Positions 17,325-26,170 of a stretch of DNA of 64,000 bases are shown in pieces. The stretch is from an uncultured Candidatus Saccharibacteria bacterium (lineage in GTDB: Bacteria; Patescibacteriota; Saccharimonadia; Saccharimonadales; Saccharimonadaceae). The position numbers and the translations under genes are program-made. Every line of letters begins with the position of its first letter. Position 1 is the first letter of the stretch. The DNA is taken from NCBI GenBank assembly GCA_946408595.1, contig CAMJSX010000003.1, positions 32,613-96,612 on the forward strand, read 5' to 3'. A model generated the notes under the pieces. The model worked only from the letters and a program-made list of their open reading frames with translations, was not told where the DNA came from and did not search any database.

Positions 17325-17534
17325 ATGGCAAAGAAGAATAATACCAAACGCAAACTCGTTGGTCTCGTTTCGGAAGAATCGGGTGTTCGTGCTTACTATA
17401 CCAAAAAGAATACGATGAATACTCCAGATAAACTATCTCTCAAGAAGTATGATCCAATTCTTAGAAAACACGTAGTATTCACGGAAACCAAGAAAAATCT
17501 TGGCCGCAACGAAGTCAAAGAGAAGAAACGCTAA
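17325..17534 (+). CDS. rpmG: 50S ribosomal protein bL33 (cysteine-free form)
   Basis: Ribosomal protein L33 of 69 aa: a basic N terminus ([14 protein letters not shown]), then the YTKKNT and [17 protein letters not shown] segments of the family. The zinc-binding cysteine pairs are absent (C-minus form), and a short lysine-rich tail is added. ATG 17325 is chosen over 17316 because MAKK is the usual start; a TAAAAT box lies 11 nt upstream. Confidence 0.95.
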   Translation: MAKKNNTKRKLVGLVSEESGVRAYYTKKNTMNTPDKLSLKKYDPILRKHVVFTETKKNLGRNEVKEKKR

Positions 17535-17535
17535 A

Positions 17536-17566
17536 AATAATCCCTCCAAGAGGGGTTATTTTTTTA
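17536..17566. terminator. Bidirectional terminator between rpmG and the GH57 gene
   Basis: Eleven-pair stem AATAATCCCTC / GAGGGGTTATT with a 3-nt loop and a T run on the plus side. The minus-strand GH57 stop codon lies inside it. Confidence 0.88.
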
Positions 17567-18755
17567 ATCTATATTCAATATCTCGAAGAATGTTCATATA
17601 ATACATAAATGATTCATATGGTGAGGCATAGGCAGAAAAATATGCGTGAACATCGCCATCATTCCAATACTTGGTACACATCGAATAAGGATGATCTGAA
17701 GTTGTCAAATATCGCCAATCAGCAATTAATTTGCCGTCATGAGTATTTAAGATGCTGTTGCGCAAGGAATAAATCTGATCCATTGCAGCACACTGCATAG
17801 AATTCGAAAGCCAAGCTGACAAATCACGCTCCGTATCAGCCCAAGTCACAGTATCAGGCATTGAAATTTCACCAACTGGCGGCTCAATCTCCGCTGCCTC
17901 AGAAACGGTCACAAACTTATTTTCATATTCTGAAAGCCAAGATGGGATCAATGTACTAACAAAATCAAAAATGCCAGTATCTCTCCATTGGTGTTCACCA
18001 AAGGTTTCAAAATCCATGAAAAGATTAATTAAATTACCACGCAAACAATCGTTATTGAGCCAATCTTGGTACTTCGGCACCGTAAGTGGCCATTCGCTCC
18101 AACCACGATTCGAAAAACGGAAAGCAATATCATCAGATAAACGGTAATTTTTCAACAATAATTTCAATTTTTGACAGCCAATCGGACGGTAGACGTGGTT
18201 AGGACTGCGCCATTCAAGAATTCGATCCCAACCCTCAGCAAGTATTGCATTATACCCTTGAGACTCAGCCCACCTAGCAAGGGAATCGTTATAAGCAAAC
18301 TCCGTATTACGAAACGCCTTTGGTTTCACCCCAAAGAAGCGCTCAATAGTTTCAGCATGCATTTTGACTTGGTCGTTAAATTCATCAAGATTATAAAAAT
18401 AAGCGAGTGAATGATAATATGTCTCACCCACAATCTCGCATTGTCCCATCTCGACCATTTTCCGAATTAGCTCAATCAACTCTGGTCCCCATTTTTCAGC
18501 CTGTTCAAGCCAAGTGCCAGTAATGCTGAATGAAACTTTAAACTCTGGATATTTTTTCATATTATCAAGTAAAAGACTCAGCATAGGATAGTAGCTTTTT
18601 TCAGCCACTTTCTTAAAAATACGTTCGTTGCTTTGACGACCGTTAAAATTATCAACATAATAATTGGAATTATTGCCTACATCAAAAATCGAATACTCGC
18701 GATAGCGAATTGGCTGGTGGATATGAAGATATAGACAAATCGCACGCATGCTCAA
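17556..18755 (-). CDS. Glycoside hydrolase family 57 (alpha-amylase-like)
   Basis: Retaining alpha-glucan hydrolase or transferase family of 399 aa. GH57 conserved regions are visible in order: HQP (13-15), GQCEIVGETYYHS (105-116), FRNTEFAYND with the expected nucleophile Glu152, and MDFETFGEHQW with the expected acid/base Asp248. There is no signal peptide, so it acts in the cytoplasm, probably on a glycogen-like polymer. It overlaps the upstream glycosyltransferase gene by 4 nt, and such GH57/GT4 pairs are common in glycogen metabolism. Substrate specificity cannot be set from sequence. Confidence 0.92.
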   Translation of the reverse strand: MSMRAICLYLHIHQPIRYREYSIFDVGNNSNYYVDNFNGRQSNERIFKKVAEKSYYPMLSLLLDNMKKYPEFKVSFSITGTWLEQAEKWGPELIELIRKMVEMGQCEIVGETYYHSLAYFYNLDEFNDQVKMHAETIERFFGVKPKAFRNTEFAYNDSLARWAESQGYNAILAEGWDRILEWRSPNHVYRPIGCQKLKLLLKNYRLSDDIAFRFSNRGWSEWPLTVPKYQDWLNNDCLRGNLINLFMDFETFGEHQWRDTGIFDFVSTLIPSWLSEYENKFVTVSEAAEIEPPVGEISMPDTVTWADTERDLSAWLSNSMQCAAMDQIYSLRNSILNTHDGKLIADWRYLTTSDHPYSMCTKYWNDGDVHAYFSAYASPYESFMYYMNILRDIEYRLKK

Positions 18756-19975
18756 AAACCCTTATGCTTCATGGTTTTATTATAAACCTTCAAGCATTTT
18801 TTAGCAACTTCATCCCAAGATATTTTATGATATTCATTTTTGATATTTTTTTGGAGCGAATCCTTAAGCGCAGGATTATCAACAATCGCCAGAATCTCAT
18901 CTGCAAGTTTCTTAGTATCCCAAAAATCATAAGTCATTGCCGACCAAATAACTTCTGAAACACCAGACTGCTTCGTAAGAATCAATGCATCACCGTGGTG
19001 CGCTGCCTCAAGAGCAGTTAAACCAAATGGCTCTGAGACCGAGCTCATCACAAAAATATCAGAAATAGAATAAATATCACGTAATCTTTTACCACGAATG
19101 AAACCGGTAAATATTACATTCTTAGAAATACCCAAATCAGCTGCGAGCTCAATCAAACTATTTCTCTCTTCACCATCACCAGCAAACACAAAAATCAATT
19201 TAGGATTCTTAGTAATTGCAAGAGCAGCCGCTCTCATCAAATTCTGCAGGCCCTTTTGAACTGTGAAACGACCAACAGTAGAGATGATCGTACAACCTTC
19301 TTGTTTTTGTCGTAGTAAGAAACCGTAAGTCTGATCCTTGAAATGATAATCAGATTTTTCGTAATTTTCGTCGAGTGAATTATAAATCACGTCAATTTTA
19401 TTTAGTGGAATATAATATTTTTCGTGAATAATACGTTTTGTAGCCTCAGATACTGCAATAATCTTATCGGCCAGCATCAAACCTTCATATTCAATTTCAT
19501 GAATCAAAGGATTTCCATAATGCATTCCAGCCCGGTCGAACTCAGTAGCATGAACATGCGCAACCAAAGGAATGCCATAATTTTTCTTAGCTAAAATACC
19601 AGCTTCATAAGTCAACCAATCATGTGCATGAACCACATCCGGCTTGTATTCCATTAGATATTTATCAACAAACTCACAATATGATTTCTGAACATCGCGT
19701 ATAGAAATCATCCTATGTTCGTGTGTCGGAATAATCTTTTCTAGCAGCTGCATCGTTTCATAAGCGCCACCACCATAACGATAAATCGGATCAAGATGAG
19801 TCGCTGAAATTACGTTCATGAAATCAATCTCAGGATGCTCAGCTTCATAAGGCACCACAAAATCAATTCTGGCGCCTTGGCGCGAAAGAGCACGAGCCAT
19901 ATTTAGACAGGCCACACCGAGTCCACCACTATTGTGGGGTGGAAGTTCCCAACCAAGCATGAGTATTTTCATCAT
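18752..19975 (-). CDS. GT4-family glycosyltransferase (glycogen-synthase-like)
   Basis: GT-B retaining glycosyltransferase of 407 aa with an N-terminal glycine-rich loop (HNSGGLGVACLNMARAL) and the C-terminal sugar-nucleotide site, with VGRFTVQKGLQNLM and the EPFGLTALEAA acidic motif. It is co-transcribed with the GH57 gene, which suggests a role in making or remodelling an intracellular alpha-glucan, although GT4 enzymes also build envelope glycans. A TAAAAT box ends 5 nt before the ATG pair on the minus strand, so the transcript may be leaderless. Confidence 0.88.
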   Translation of the reverse strand: MMKILMLGWELPPHNSGGLGVACLNMARALSRQGARIDFVVPYEAEHPEIDFMNVISATHLDPIYRYGGGAYETMQLLEKIIPTHEHRMISIRDVQKSYCEFVDKYLMEYKPDVVHAHDWLTYEAGILAKKNYGIPLVAHVHATEFDRAGMHYGNPLIHEIEYEGLMLADKIIAVSEATKRIIHEKYYIPLNKIDVIYNSLDENYEKSDYHFKDQTYGFLLRQKQEGCTIISTVGRFTVQKGLQNLMRAAALAITKNPKLIFVFAGDGEERNSLIELAADLGISKNVIFTGFIRGKRLRDIYSISDIFVMSSVSEPFGLTALEAAHHGDALILTKQSGVSEVIWSAMTYDFWDTKKLADEILAIVDNPALKDSLQKNIKNEYHKISWDEVAKKCLKVYNKTMKHKGF

Positions 19976-19980
19976 ATTTT

Positions 19981-19986
19981 ATTTTA
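19981..19986 (-). promoter_or_regulatory. -10 box of the GT4-GH57 operon
   Basis: Minus-strand TAAAAT preceded by TGC, 5 nt before the first ATG. Confidence 0.5.
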
Positions 19987-20042
19987 GCATAAATTCTATG
20001 ATTTGTGTTAAAAATATGCTAAAATAACTACATAACTTATAT

Positions 20043-20118
20043 AGGGGTGTAGCTCAGGTGGTAGAGCACTGGTCTCCAAAACCAGGTGTCGCGAGTTCGA
20101 GTCTTGCCGCCCCTGCCA
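20043..20118 (+). tRNA. tRNA-Trp (anticodon CCA), CCA end encoded
   Basis: Acceptor AGGGGTG / CGCCCCT, anticodon stem CTGGT/ACCAG around loop CTCCAAA, CCA end at 20116-20118. A TAAAAT at 20020-20025 may be its -10 box. The next start codon is only 5 nt downstream. Confidence 0.96.
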
Positions 20119-20123
20119 TAAAT

Positions 20124-21122
20124 ATGATCAAGAAATTATTATCTGCGGTCTTTGTCATAATAATGATGAGTTTTTGGGGGATATTATTAGCTACAGATAT
20201 TACAATTCACAATAACAAAGCGGTGCCAAAATCAGCATCGCTAAGTTTTTGTAAAACCAGCGACACCGAAGCACCAACAATTAGTATGAATGGAGATAAA
20301 GAAATCACCTTAAAAATCGGCAGCGAATACCAAGAAGCCGGCGCAAACGTCATAGATGATTGCGATGAAGTCGAACTTGAAAAAGAAGGTGAAGTTGATA
20401 CCAAGACAGTAGGAATCTACACCATCACTTACATTGCGACAGATAATTCAAATAACACAACAAAAGAATCACGCACCATTAAAATAATTCCAGAATATCG
20501 TGGCACTATCTATCTGACTTTCGATGACGGCCCAGGAGATTACACGGCAGAGCTTTTAGATATTTTAGCCAAATACGATGTTAAGGCCACCTTTTTTGTG
20601 ACCGGCTACGGTAGTGACGACATGATTGTCCGCGAATATAACGAAGGTCACGCCATAGGACTCCACACATCCTCACATAATTACGCCACCATTTACCAAA
20701 GCACCGATGCATTTTTCGAGGATCTTTATCGCGTACAAAATCGAGTGAAGAACCTGACCGGCTACACCTCATATCTCATGCGTTTTCCGGGCGGCAGCTC
20801 AAATACGGTTAGCTTCAAGTACGATGGCGGCACCAGAATCATGACCAAACTTGCCAAAATGGTAGAAGAGCGTGGCTTTACTTATTTTGATTGGAACATT
20901 TCTTCCGGCGATGCTGGCGCCACTACTTCAACCGAACAAGTATATCAAAACGTCATTAACGCACTCAAAGAAAATGGCGATTCAGTAGTATTGCAACACG
21001 ACGTCAAAAGTTATTCAGTGGCTGCCGTAGAAAGAATTATCAACTACGGCCTCAACAACGGTTATACATTTAAGAAACTAGACGCCACATCCTTCACCGC
21101 CCATCACCGCATCAACAATTAA
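20124..21122 (+). CDS. Secreted polysaccharide deacetylase with Ig-like domain
   Basis: Membrane-anchored or secreted carbohydrate esterase family 4 enzyme (332 aa). A signal or anchor segment (1-24) is followed by a DUF5011-type Ig domain (about 48-122, EAPTISMNGDKEI...). The NodB domain (about 127-325) has TFDDGPGDY with Asp134-Asp135 and the metal motif HTSSH (His181, His185). It likely removes acetyl groups from peptidoglycan or another envelope glycan. The frame extends back into tRNA-Trp, but the signal peptide fixes the start at 20124, 5 nt after the tRNA. No separate promoter or Shine-Dalgarno fits, so it is probably expressed by processing of the tRNA transcript. Confidence 0.9.
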   Translation: MIKKLLSAVFVIIMMSFWGILLATDITIHNNKAVPKSASLSFCKTSDTEAPTISMNGDKEITLKIGSEYQEAGANVIDDCDEVELEKEGEVDTKTVGIYTITYIATDNSNNTTKESRTIKIIPEYRGTIYLTFDDGPGDYTAELLDILAKYDVKATFFVTGYGSDDMIVREYNEGHAIGLHTSSHNYATIYQSTDAFFEDLYRVQNRVKNLTGYTSYLMRFPGGSSNTVSFKYDGGTRIMTKLAKMVEERGFTYFDWNISSGDAGATTSTEQVYQNVINALKENGDSVVLQHDVKSYSVAAVERIINYGLNNGYTFKKLDATSFTAHHRINN

Positions 21123-21147
21123 CTTGCAAAATAATTTTATAGTGTGC

Positions 21148-21153
21148 TACAAT
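21148..21153 (+). promoter_or_regulatory. -10 box of the 21163 kinase gene
   Basis: TACAAT preceded by TGC, ending 9 nt before the ATG. Confidence 0.5.
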
Positions 21154-21162
21154 ATAGGTATT

Positions 21163-21660
21163 ATGGAAGGTAAAAAATCTCAATCACGTGCGCTTATGGT
21201 GTTTGGGGCGCCGTGTAGTGGCAAATCAACATTTGCCAAAAAATTTGCAGACAAATTTGGGTTGGCATATTACAATTTTGACGAAATCAAGAAAAAATCA
21301 AACTTCTCAAAAGACCAGGTGTTTGAAATCTTTTCATTAATTTTAAAGACACACCAGACCATAATTTTTGAAGGTGGCATCGACACTGAAGCCGAACGCA
21401 AAAACATCAAACATCTTCTAATGAAAGAGAACTACGAGCCATCCTTAATCTGGGTTCAAACCGACGCAGCCACCATTCGCACGAGAATGAAGGCCAAATA
21501 TAAATCAGTTACGAAGGCAAAAAATATTTACGAAACGGCAGTTAACGAAATCGAAGCCCCGACCGAAGCTGAAGCGCCAATTATTCTATCGGGCAAACAC
21601 ACTTTTGAAACTCAGACCAAACACGTACTTGCTGGTTTAGCAGATGTTCCTAAGAGATAA
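21163..21660 (+). CDS. P-loop kinase/NTPase (AAA_33-like)
   Basis: Small ATP-binding protein of 165 aa. Walker A is GAPCSGKST (about 17-25), with a lid-like arginine segment ([12 protein letters not shown]) near 105-116. It resembles the AAA_33 / zeta-toxin-like kinase group, whose members phosphorylate small molecules or sugars. The substrate cannot be told. The start is ATG 21163, behind a TACAAT box; the longer frame from 21124 would begin in that promoter. Its end overlaps the metallopeptidase gene by 17 nt. Confidence 0.8.
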   Translation: MEGKKSQSRALMVFGAPCSGKSTFAKKFADKFGLAYYNFDEIKKKSNFSKDQVFEIFSLILKTHQTIIFEGGIDTEAERKNIKHLLMKENYEPSLIWVQTDAATIRTRMKAKYKSVTKAKNIYETAVNEIEAPTEAEAPIILSGKHTFETQTKHVLAGLADVPKR

Positions 21661-22189
21661 AGAATTTGGTGAAGTTTTAGTCCGTAAAAATTCCTTATCA
21701 AGAGGAGTTAAATTTTCTGTTTCAACTTCCGGACGTCTGCAAATGAGCGTGCCCAAATATACTTCCGAATTCCTAGCCAAACGCTTCCTAAATGCCAATC
21801 GCGATGCCATCCGTGAGAAACTTCCCATCAAAGACCCAAACGAACAGCGCTCGCGCGATTATCAAAAAAAGCTCCTCATGAAAAGAGCCCGCGAATATTT
21901 ACCTTATCGCTTAGAATACTATGCCAAATTATACGGCTACAAATACACCAAATGCCGCCTCTCCCACGCCGGTACTCGCTGGGGCTCATGTTCCAGCAAT
22001 AAAACCATTTCTCTAAACATCGGGCTGATGAAAGTACCAGAAGTTTTACGCGATTACGTAATTCTGCACGAACTCGCCCATCTAAATCACATGGATCACT
22101 CAAAGGCATTTTGGACCGAAGTCGCCTCCCACGACAAAAATTACAAAAACCACGAAAAAAAGCTAAAAATGTTTAGCCCGGGTTTATAA
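21644..22189 (+). CDS. YgjP-like zinc metallopeptidase (DUF45)
   Basis: Cytoplasmic M48-like metalloprotein of 181 aa. The zinc motif [16 protein letters not shown] gives HExxH (about 148-152) plus the downstream His in DHSKAFW typical of the YgjP/SprT-like DUF45 group. The segment [16 protein letters not shown] is the other family signature. The biological substrate of this family is poorly known. The start codon lies inside the preceding kinase gene, which suggests coupling. Confidence 0.9.
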   Translation: MFLRDKEFGEVLVRKNSLSRGVKFSVSTSGRLQMSVPKYTSEFLAKRFLNANRDAIREKLPIKDPNEQRSRDYQKKLLMKRAREYLPYRLEYYAKLYGYKYTKCRLSHAGTRWGSCSSNKTISLNIGLMKVPEVLRDYVILHELAHLNHMDHSKAFWTEVASHDKNYKNHEKKLKMFSPGL

Positions 22190-22220
22190 TTCTTGTGCTA
22201 TAATTAAAAAAAGGATTGGT

Positions 22221-22712
22221 GTGGAACTAAAAAAATCTTTTAGTTTTCGAAAAATCATAATTCCATTATACATGGTAGCATTTTTGACATACCTTTTGAT
22301 TGGCTTACTTCCAGCCGAAGCAACTAGCTACGCCGTCACATCTAAAATCATTATTCCCGAAATTAATCTCACTTCAGACGTTGCCGAACTCAAACTCGAA
22401 AATCATACTTTAAACACGCCCGACACGATCGTGGGAAGTTTTTCGCGCGCGGAGAATAAAACTTTATTAATCGGGCATGCTAAAACCGTCTTCAAAAATC
22501 TTAAGAATTTAAGAGAAGGAGACGTGATTATCTACGAAAGTATGATTTATCACGTCACAAGTATAATTGTTAAAGAAAAAAGTATGATTTCTATGAGCGA
22601 ATTATTAAAAGCCGCCGACAAAGAAACAATTGTCATTATGACTTGCGCCGGAGAATCACTCGAAAACGGTGATGCTACGCACCGTTTGATTGTGACGGCA
22701 GTAGCCGAATAG
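22221..22712 (+). CDS. Sortase (class E/F-like)
   Basis: Membrane-anchored transpeptidase (163 aa) with an N-terminal anchor (about 10-30). The catalytic set is His86 (LIGHA), Cys142 (VIMTCAG) and Arg155 (THRLIV), the order seen in sortases. It probably joins a surface protein to the envelope, but no LPxTG-type substrate occurs in this window. The start is GTG 22221 with AAGGA 5 nt upstream; a TATAAT at 22199-22204 gives a short leader. The 3' end overlaps the convergent GH97 gene by 38 nt. Confidence 0.88.
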   Translation: MELKKSFSFRKIIIPLYMVAFLTYLLIGLLPAEATSYAVTSKIIIPEINLTSDVAELKLENHTLNTPDTIVGSFSRAENKTLLIGHAKTVFKNLKNLREGDVIIYESMIYHVTSIIVKEKSMISMSELLKAADKETIVIMTCAGESLENGDATHRLIVTAVAE

Positions 22713-24657
22713 CAAAACCACCACCAGAAGCCATGAAAATATCAAGTGATTCGTTTTTGCTAACATGTTTTTTAGTAATTACATGACCAAATGGGTTATC
22801 GCGATAGTGCGCGTCATCAGAATCGGTGTAAATTTCAGCAAGATAAACACCGTCGTTAAGGAAGTCAAGAGTAATATTAATACGTCGAGGATTTTCGTCA
22901 GTCACACCGCCCACAAACCACTCACCAGTATCACGCGCTTGACGGGCCACGACATAATACTCGCCAATTTCACCGGCCAGCGGAATTGTTCTTTCAAAAT
23001 TAGTTGGCACATCACGGATAAACTGGAACACGTCCATAAATCTTTCCTCGTAAATGTAAGGACGATCGGCCGCCATCGCCATGCCAGAATAAATCGTCAC
23101 AAAGTAAGCAATCTGCCTGGTCAAAGTCGTGGAAATATGTTTAACGCTATTCATAATATCAAAAATTCCATTAGTATAGTCCATCCCGCCAGCCAGCAAC
23201 CTAGTATACGGCAAATAGCAAGCATGCGACGGGGAAATGGCACCACCTTCATATTCCTGACCACGAGCACCCTCGCGTGAAAGCAAATTCGGCCAGGTGC
23301 GCTCAATACCAGTGCCTTTAATCGGCTCATGAATGTCAAGACAAATGTGATTTCTCGCAGCCACTTCAACTGTTTTTTGATAATGCATCACGCCAAGCTG
23401 AGAATGATGATATTCGCGACGACCGTTAATCATAATTTGACTTCCGGCATAGCCAGTTTTTACATAATGGATACCATTTAAAGCGTAGTAGCTATAGGCC
23501 GCATCAAGTTGCTTTTCATAATTATCAACGAATCCAACCGTCTCGTGATGGCCAACGATTTCAATGTTGCTGTTTTTAGCATATTCCGCTACTTCTTCCA
23601 AATTAAAATCAGGCGCAGCTTTGGTAAAGCTATTATTCACACCGTTTTCGAGCCAATCACCTTCCCAACCGTCATTCCATCCCTCAATAAGAAGGCCCGA
23701 GATTCCAAGACGCACTGCCGCATCAATATATTCCTTTGCATGAACAGTAGAAGCACCATGACGTTCACCAGGCGCCCAAGTGTATTCACCAACATACATC
23801 GCCCACCAAATGCCAATAAATTTCAAAGTCTTAACCCAAGAAAAATCTTGTCGTGGTGGTTCATTCAGACAAAGCATCGTACGATTAGTAGTAAGTTCAA
23901 TCGCCGAATCAGCAACCATAATTAATCGCCACGGCGTTTCAAAAGGCAGATTGAGATGCGCTCTTGTCCCATCGGAAAGTGGCGTAATATCAGACTGGAG
24001 CTTATTCTTATTATTTAATTTAATAGTCATCGAGCCGTAATTATAAAGCGCGGCTTCATGAAGCGACAGGAAATAACCATTAGGCGTCTTCATCGTCAAC
24101 GGAGTATGCACCGAATGTTTCAAATCAAACACTTGGCATTTTTCGTAATTGTATTCATATCTATCAGGCTGATAAGCAGGAATTTTAAAAACGATAGAGT
24201 TAAGATTGATGTTAAATTCAGTCAATTCATCGGCCACGCTAAGTCGTTGGAACTTAGGCTGCGGAGGAATTTCGTAGCGAAAAGCAATGGCATTATCAAA
24301 CACCCGAAAACGCATCGTGAAAATACGCTTAGGCTCCTTTGTCTCAGCAAAATAAAAAGCCATTTCATTGTAGCAGTTTTGGATAAAATGATCTTCGCCC
24401 CAACTAAGTTCAATCGTCTCTTCATGATGTCTCGGCACGTACCGAATGAGCTTCAAGCCTTTACCAAATGGACTTTCACCACAAAGATTAAAACCAAGCT
24501 CCGAAAAATTAACAATAATCTTATCATCACGCACTACTTTATAAGAAAGCTGCCCATTTCTCAAAAAAACCTGGCATTTATTACGGCCATTTGGCGAAGT
24601 AATGGTTTTTTCGACATCTTGGCTCTTAAAACCAAACAAGCTAGCCCACTTAAACAT
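22675..24657 (-). CDS. Glycoside hydrolase family 97 (alpha-glucosidase-like)
   Basis: 660-aa GH97 enzyme with an N-terminal beta-sandwich (about 25-270), a (beta/alpha)8 barrel (about 280-550) and a C-terminal beta domain. Family segments include LLIEGWNDGWEGDW, HEPIKGTGIERTWPN and REGARGQEYEGG, where the glutamates match the catalytic bases of inverting SusB-type members. The retaining members have an Asp in the KxD segment, which here reads VKTGYAG. No signal peptide is seen, so unlike Bacteroidetes SusB it may be cytoplasmic. The start is ATG 24657, 6 nt after a minus-strand TACAAT; the extension to 24675 is rejected. Confidence 0.93.
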   Translation of the reverse strand: MFKWASLFGFKSQDVEKTITSPNGRNKCQVFLRNGQLSYKVVRDDKIIVNFSELGFNLCGESPFGKGLKLIRYVPRHHEETIELSWGEDHFIQNCYNEMAFYFAETKEPKRIFTMRFRVFDNAIAFRYEIPPQPKFQRLSVADELTEFNINLNSIVFKIPAYQPDRYEYNYEKCQVFDLKHSVHTPLTMKTPNGYFLSLHEAALYNYGSMTIKLNNKNKLQSDITPLSDGTRAHLNLPFETPWRLIMVADSAIELTTNRTMLCLNEPPRQDFSWVKTLKFIGIWWAMYVGEYTWAPGERHGASTVHAKEYIDAAVRLGISGLLIEGWNDGWEGDWLENGVNNSFTKAAPDFNLEEVAEYAKNSNIEIVGHHETVGFVDNYEKQLDAAYSYYALNGIHYVKTGYAGSQIMINGRREYHHSQLGVMHYQKTVEVAARNHICLDIHEPIKGTGIERTWPNLLSREGARGQEYEGGAISPSHACYLPYTRLLAGGMDYTNGIFDIMNSVKHISTTLTRQIAYFVTIYSGMAMAADRPYIYEERFMDVFQFIRDVPTNFERTIPLAGEIGEYYVVARQARDTGEWFVGGVTDENPRRINITLDFLNDGVYLAEIYTDSDDAHYRDNPFGHVITKKHVSKNESLDIFMASGGGFAIRLLPSQSNGA

Positions 24658-24663
24658 AAATAA

Positions 24664-24685
24664 ATTGTAACACATATGTTATAAT
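24664..24685. promoter_or_regulatory. Back-to-back -10 boxes for GH97 (minus) and capA (plus)
   Basis: TACAAT for the minus gene (24664-24669) and TATAAT for the plus gene (24680-24685), each 6 nt from its ATG. Only 10 bp separate them, and these contain the palindrome ACATATGT. Confidence 0.65.
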
Positions 24686-24691
24686 TAATCT

Positions 24692-26170
24692 ATGGCGAAA
24701 CGAGGTACGGCGAGAAATCTAATAGTTGGCATTATTTCATTTGCCCTATTCTTCGCGGCAGCATTCTTCGGGGTACAATTCTTTACTAAAACCGGCATTT
24801 TTAGAATACCAGGTGTAGTATATTATGACGAAAACCTAGACGAGGAAGAATTAGCTTTCTTACAGGGAATATTTACAGAAGAAGTCGATCTAGATAAGGA
24901 CGTCAATATCACGGTCAGAAATGAGTTGACGCTTCCAGAACTAGAGAATAACGAATTCCTATACAACATTTATGTCCCAGTGACGGATTTTTATAGTAGT
25001 GAGACAAATGTTGCAATAGAAAGAGTCGACGAATTATTCACGAACTGCCTAGAATGCGCCTGGAAGCTCATCCCAGTCGATGAGTTAAGTTTTAACCGAA
25101 AACTATTAAAAATAAACGACCAATACTATCTAGATGATTTCAAAAACGGAGCAGTATTTAGAATCATCAAATTCGAATCAGAATTATACGAAAAAAAAAT
25201 CGAGCCACTCGTAAAAGACGCACTAGCAAAAAATTTCCCAGAAAAAGAAACTGTTTTAACCTTTGCGCAAACGGGTGTCACCGCCTTGTCACGTGGCATG
25301 AACGCCAAACTATATAAAGTCGGCGACGCAAACTATTTCGCAGAGCTAATAAAAGACTATTTATCGAGTTTTGACCTAACCCATACTTCAAACGAATCAT
25401 CCTTTAGCGATTGGGCAGGAACCCGCAATATTTGCTCAGACAAAAGATTTATTGACACCCTAACGGCAATTGGCCTAGATATCGTGGAGCTAACCGGCAA
25501 CCACAATCAAGATTGTGGCGACGCATCCGCACTTGAAACCATCGATACCTATAACGAAAATGGTATCAGAATCGTCGGCGGAGGCAAAACAGCTGACGAA
25601 GCAGCGGTTCCACTAGTAATAGACCAAAAAGATAACAATATCACAATGCTAGCTTTCAATTTATCAACCGGCGGTGCTACTTACGATGCCACACCGGGCG
25701 CCAACCAATATTATGAAGAAACTGCTGCCGCTCAAATCAGCGAAGCCAAGAACCGTGGCGATATCGTAATCGTAGACATTCAATACTATGAATGTAACGC
25801 CTATGCCACAGAAGTAGAATACACCTATTGTGACTACGCTGGTTCAATGGCAGGAGATCAGATCGGATTCTTCCGTCATCTAATTGACCTTGGAGCCGAT
25901 GTCGTAGTCGGTACCAGTGCTCATCAACCACAAACATTTGAATTGTATGGCAATGGGGCAATTTATTATGGACTAGGCAATCTATTCTTCGATCAAGTTT
26001 GGTGGCCAGGCACCACAAGAAGCTTAATTCTAGTACACCATGTTTACCAAGACCGCATTTTACAAACCGAAATCGTACCAACAGTGTATGGCGACGAAAT
26101 GCAGACAAGACTAATGGATGAGGAGACCGTCAAATGGTTCATCAATCGACTAGTAAGCGCAAGACCATAA
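24692..26170 (+). CDS. CapA-family (poly-gamma-glutamate synthesis-like) protein
   Basis: 492 aa with one N-terminal membrane anchor (about 9-30). A large extracytoplasmic N-terminal region precedes the calcineurin-like CapA domain (about 195-450), with VELTGNHNQDCG near 267 and GTSAHQPQTFE near 410 in place of the family NH and H-x-H positions, ending in YYGLGNLFFDQ. CapA proteins belong to capsule or poly-gamma-glutamate systems, but many orphans exist and the reaction here is unknown. It overlaps the serine-hydrolase gene by 37 nt. Confidence 0.85.
   Translation: MAKRGTARNLIVGIISFALFFAAAFFGVQFFTKTGIFRIPGVVYYDENLDEEELAFLQGIFTEEVDLDKDVNITVRNELTLPELENNEFLYNIYVPVTDFYSSETNVAIERVDELFTNCLECAWKLIPVDELSFNRKLLKINDQYYLDDFKNGAVFRIIKFESELYEKKIEPLVKDALAKNFPEKETVLTFAQTGVTALSRGMNAKLYKVGDANYFAELIKDYLSSFDLTHTSNESSFSDWAGTRNICSDKRFIDTLTAIGLDIVELTGNHNQDCGDASALETIDTYNENGIRIVGGGKTADEAAVPLVIDQKDNNITMLAFNLSTGGATYDATPGANQYYEETAAAQISEAKNRGDIVIVDIQYYECNAYATEVEYTYCDYAGSMAGDQIGFFRHLIDLGADVVVGTSAHQPQTFELYGNGAIYYGLGNLFFDQVWWPGTTRSLILVHHVYQDRILQTEIVPTVYGDEMQTRLMDEETVKWFINRLVSARP

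Noticed and set aside
20058-20123. Upstream extension of the polysaccharide deacetylase frame
   Set aside because: It would be translated from the tRNA-Trp sequence and would hide the signal peptide.
22765-24663. Several long plus-strand open frames inside the GH97 gene
   Set aside because: They are antisense shadows: their peptides are basic, low in structure and match no family, while the minus strand encodes a full GH97 enzyme.
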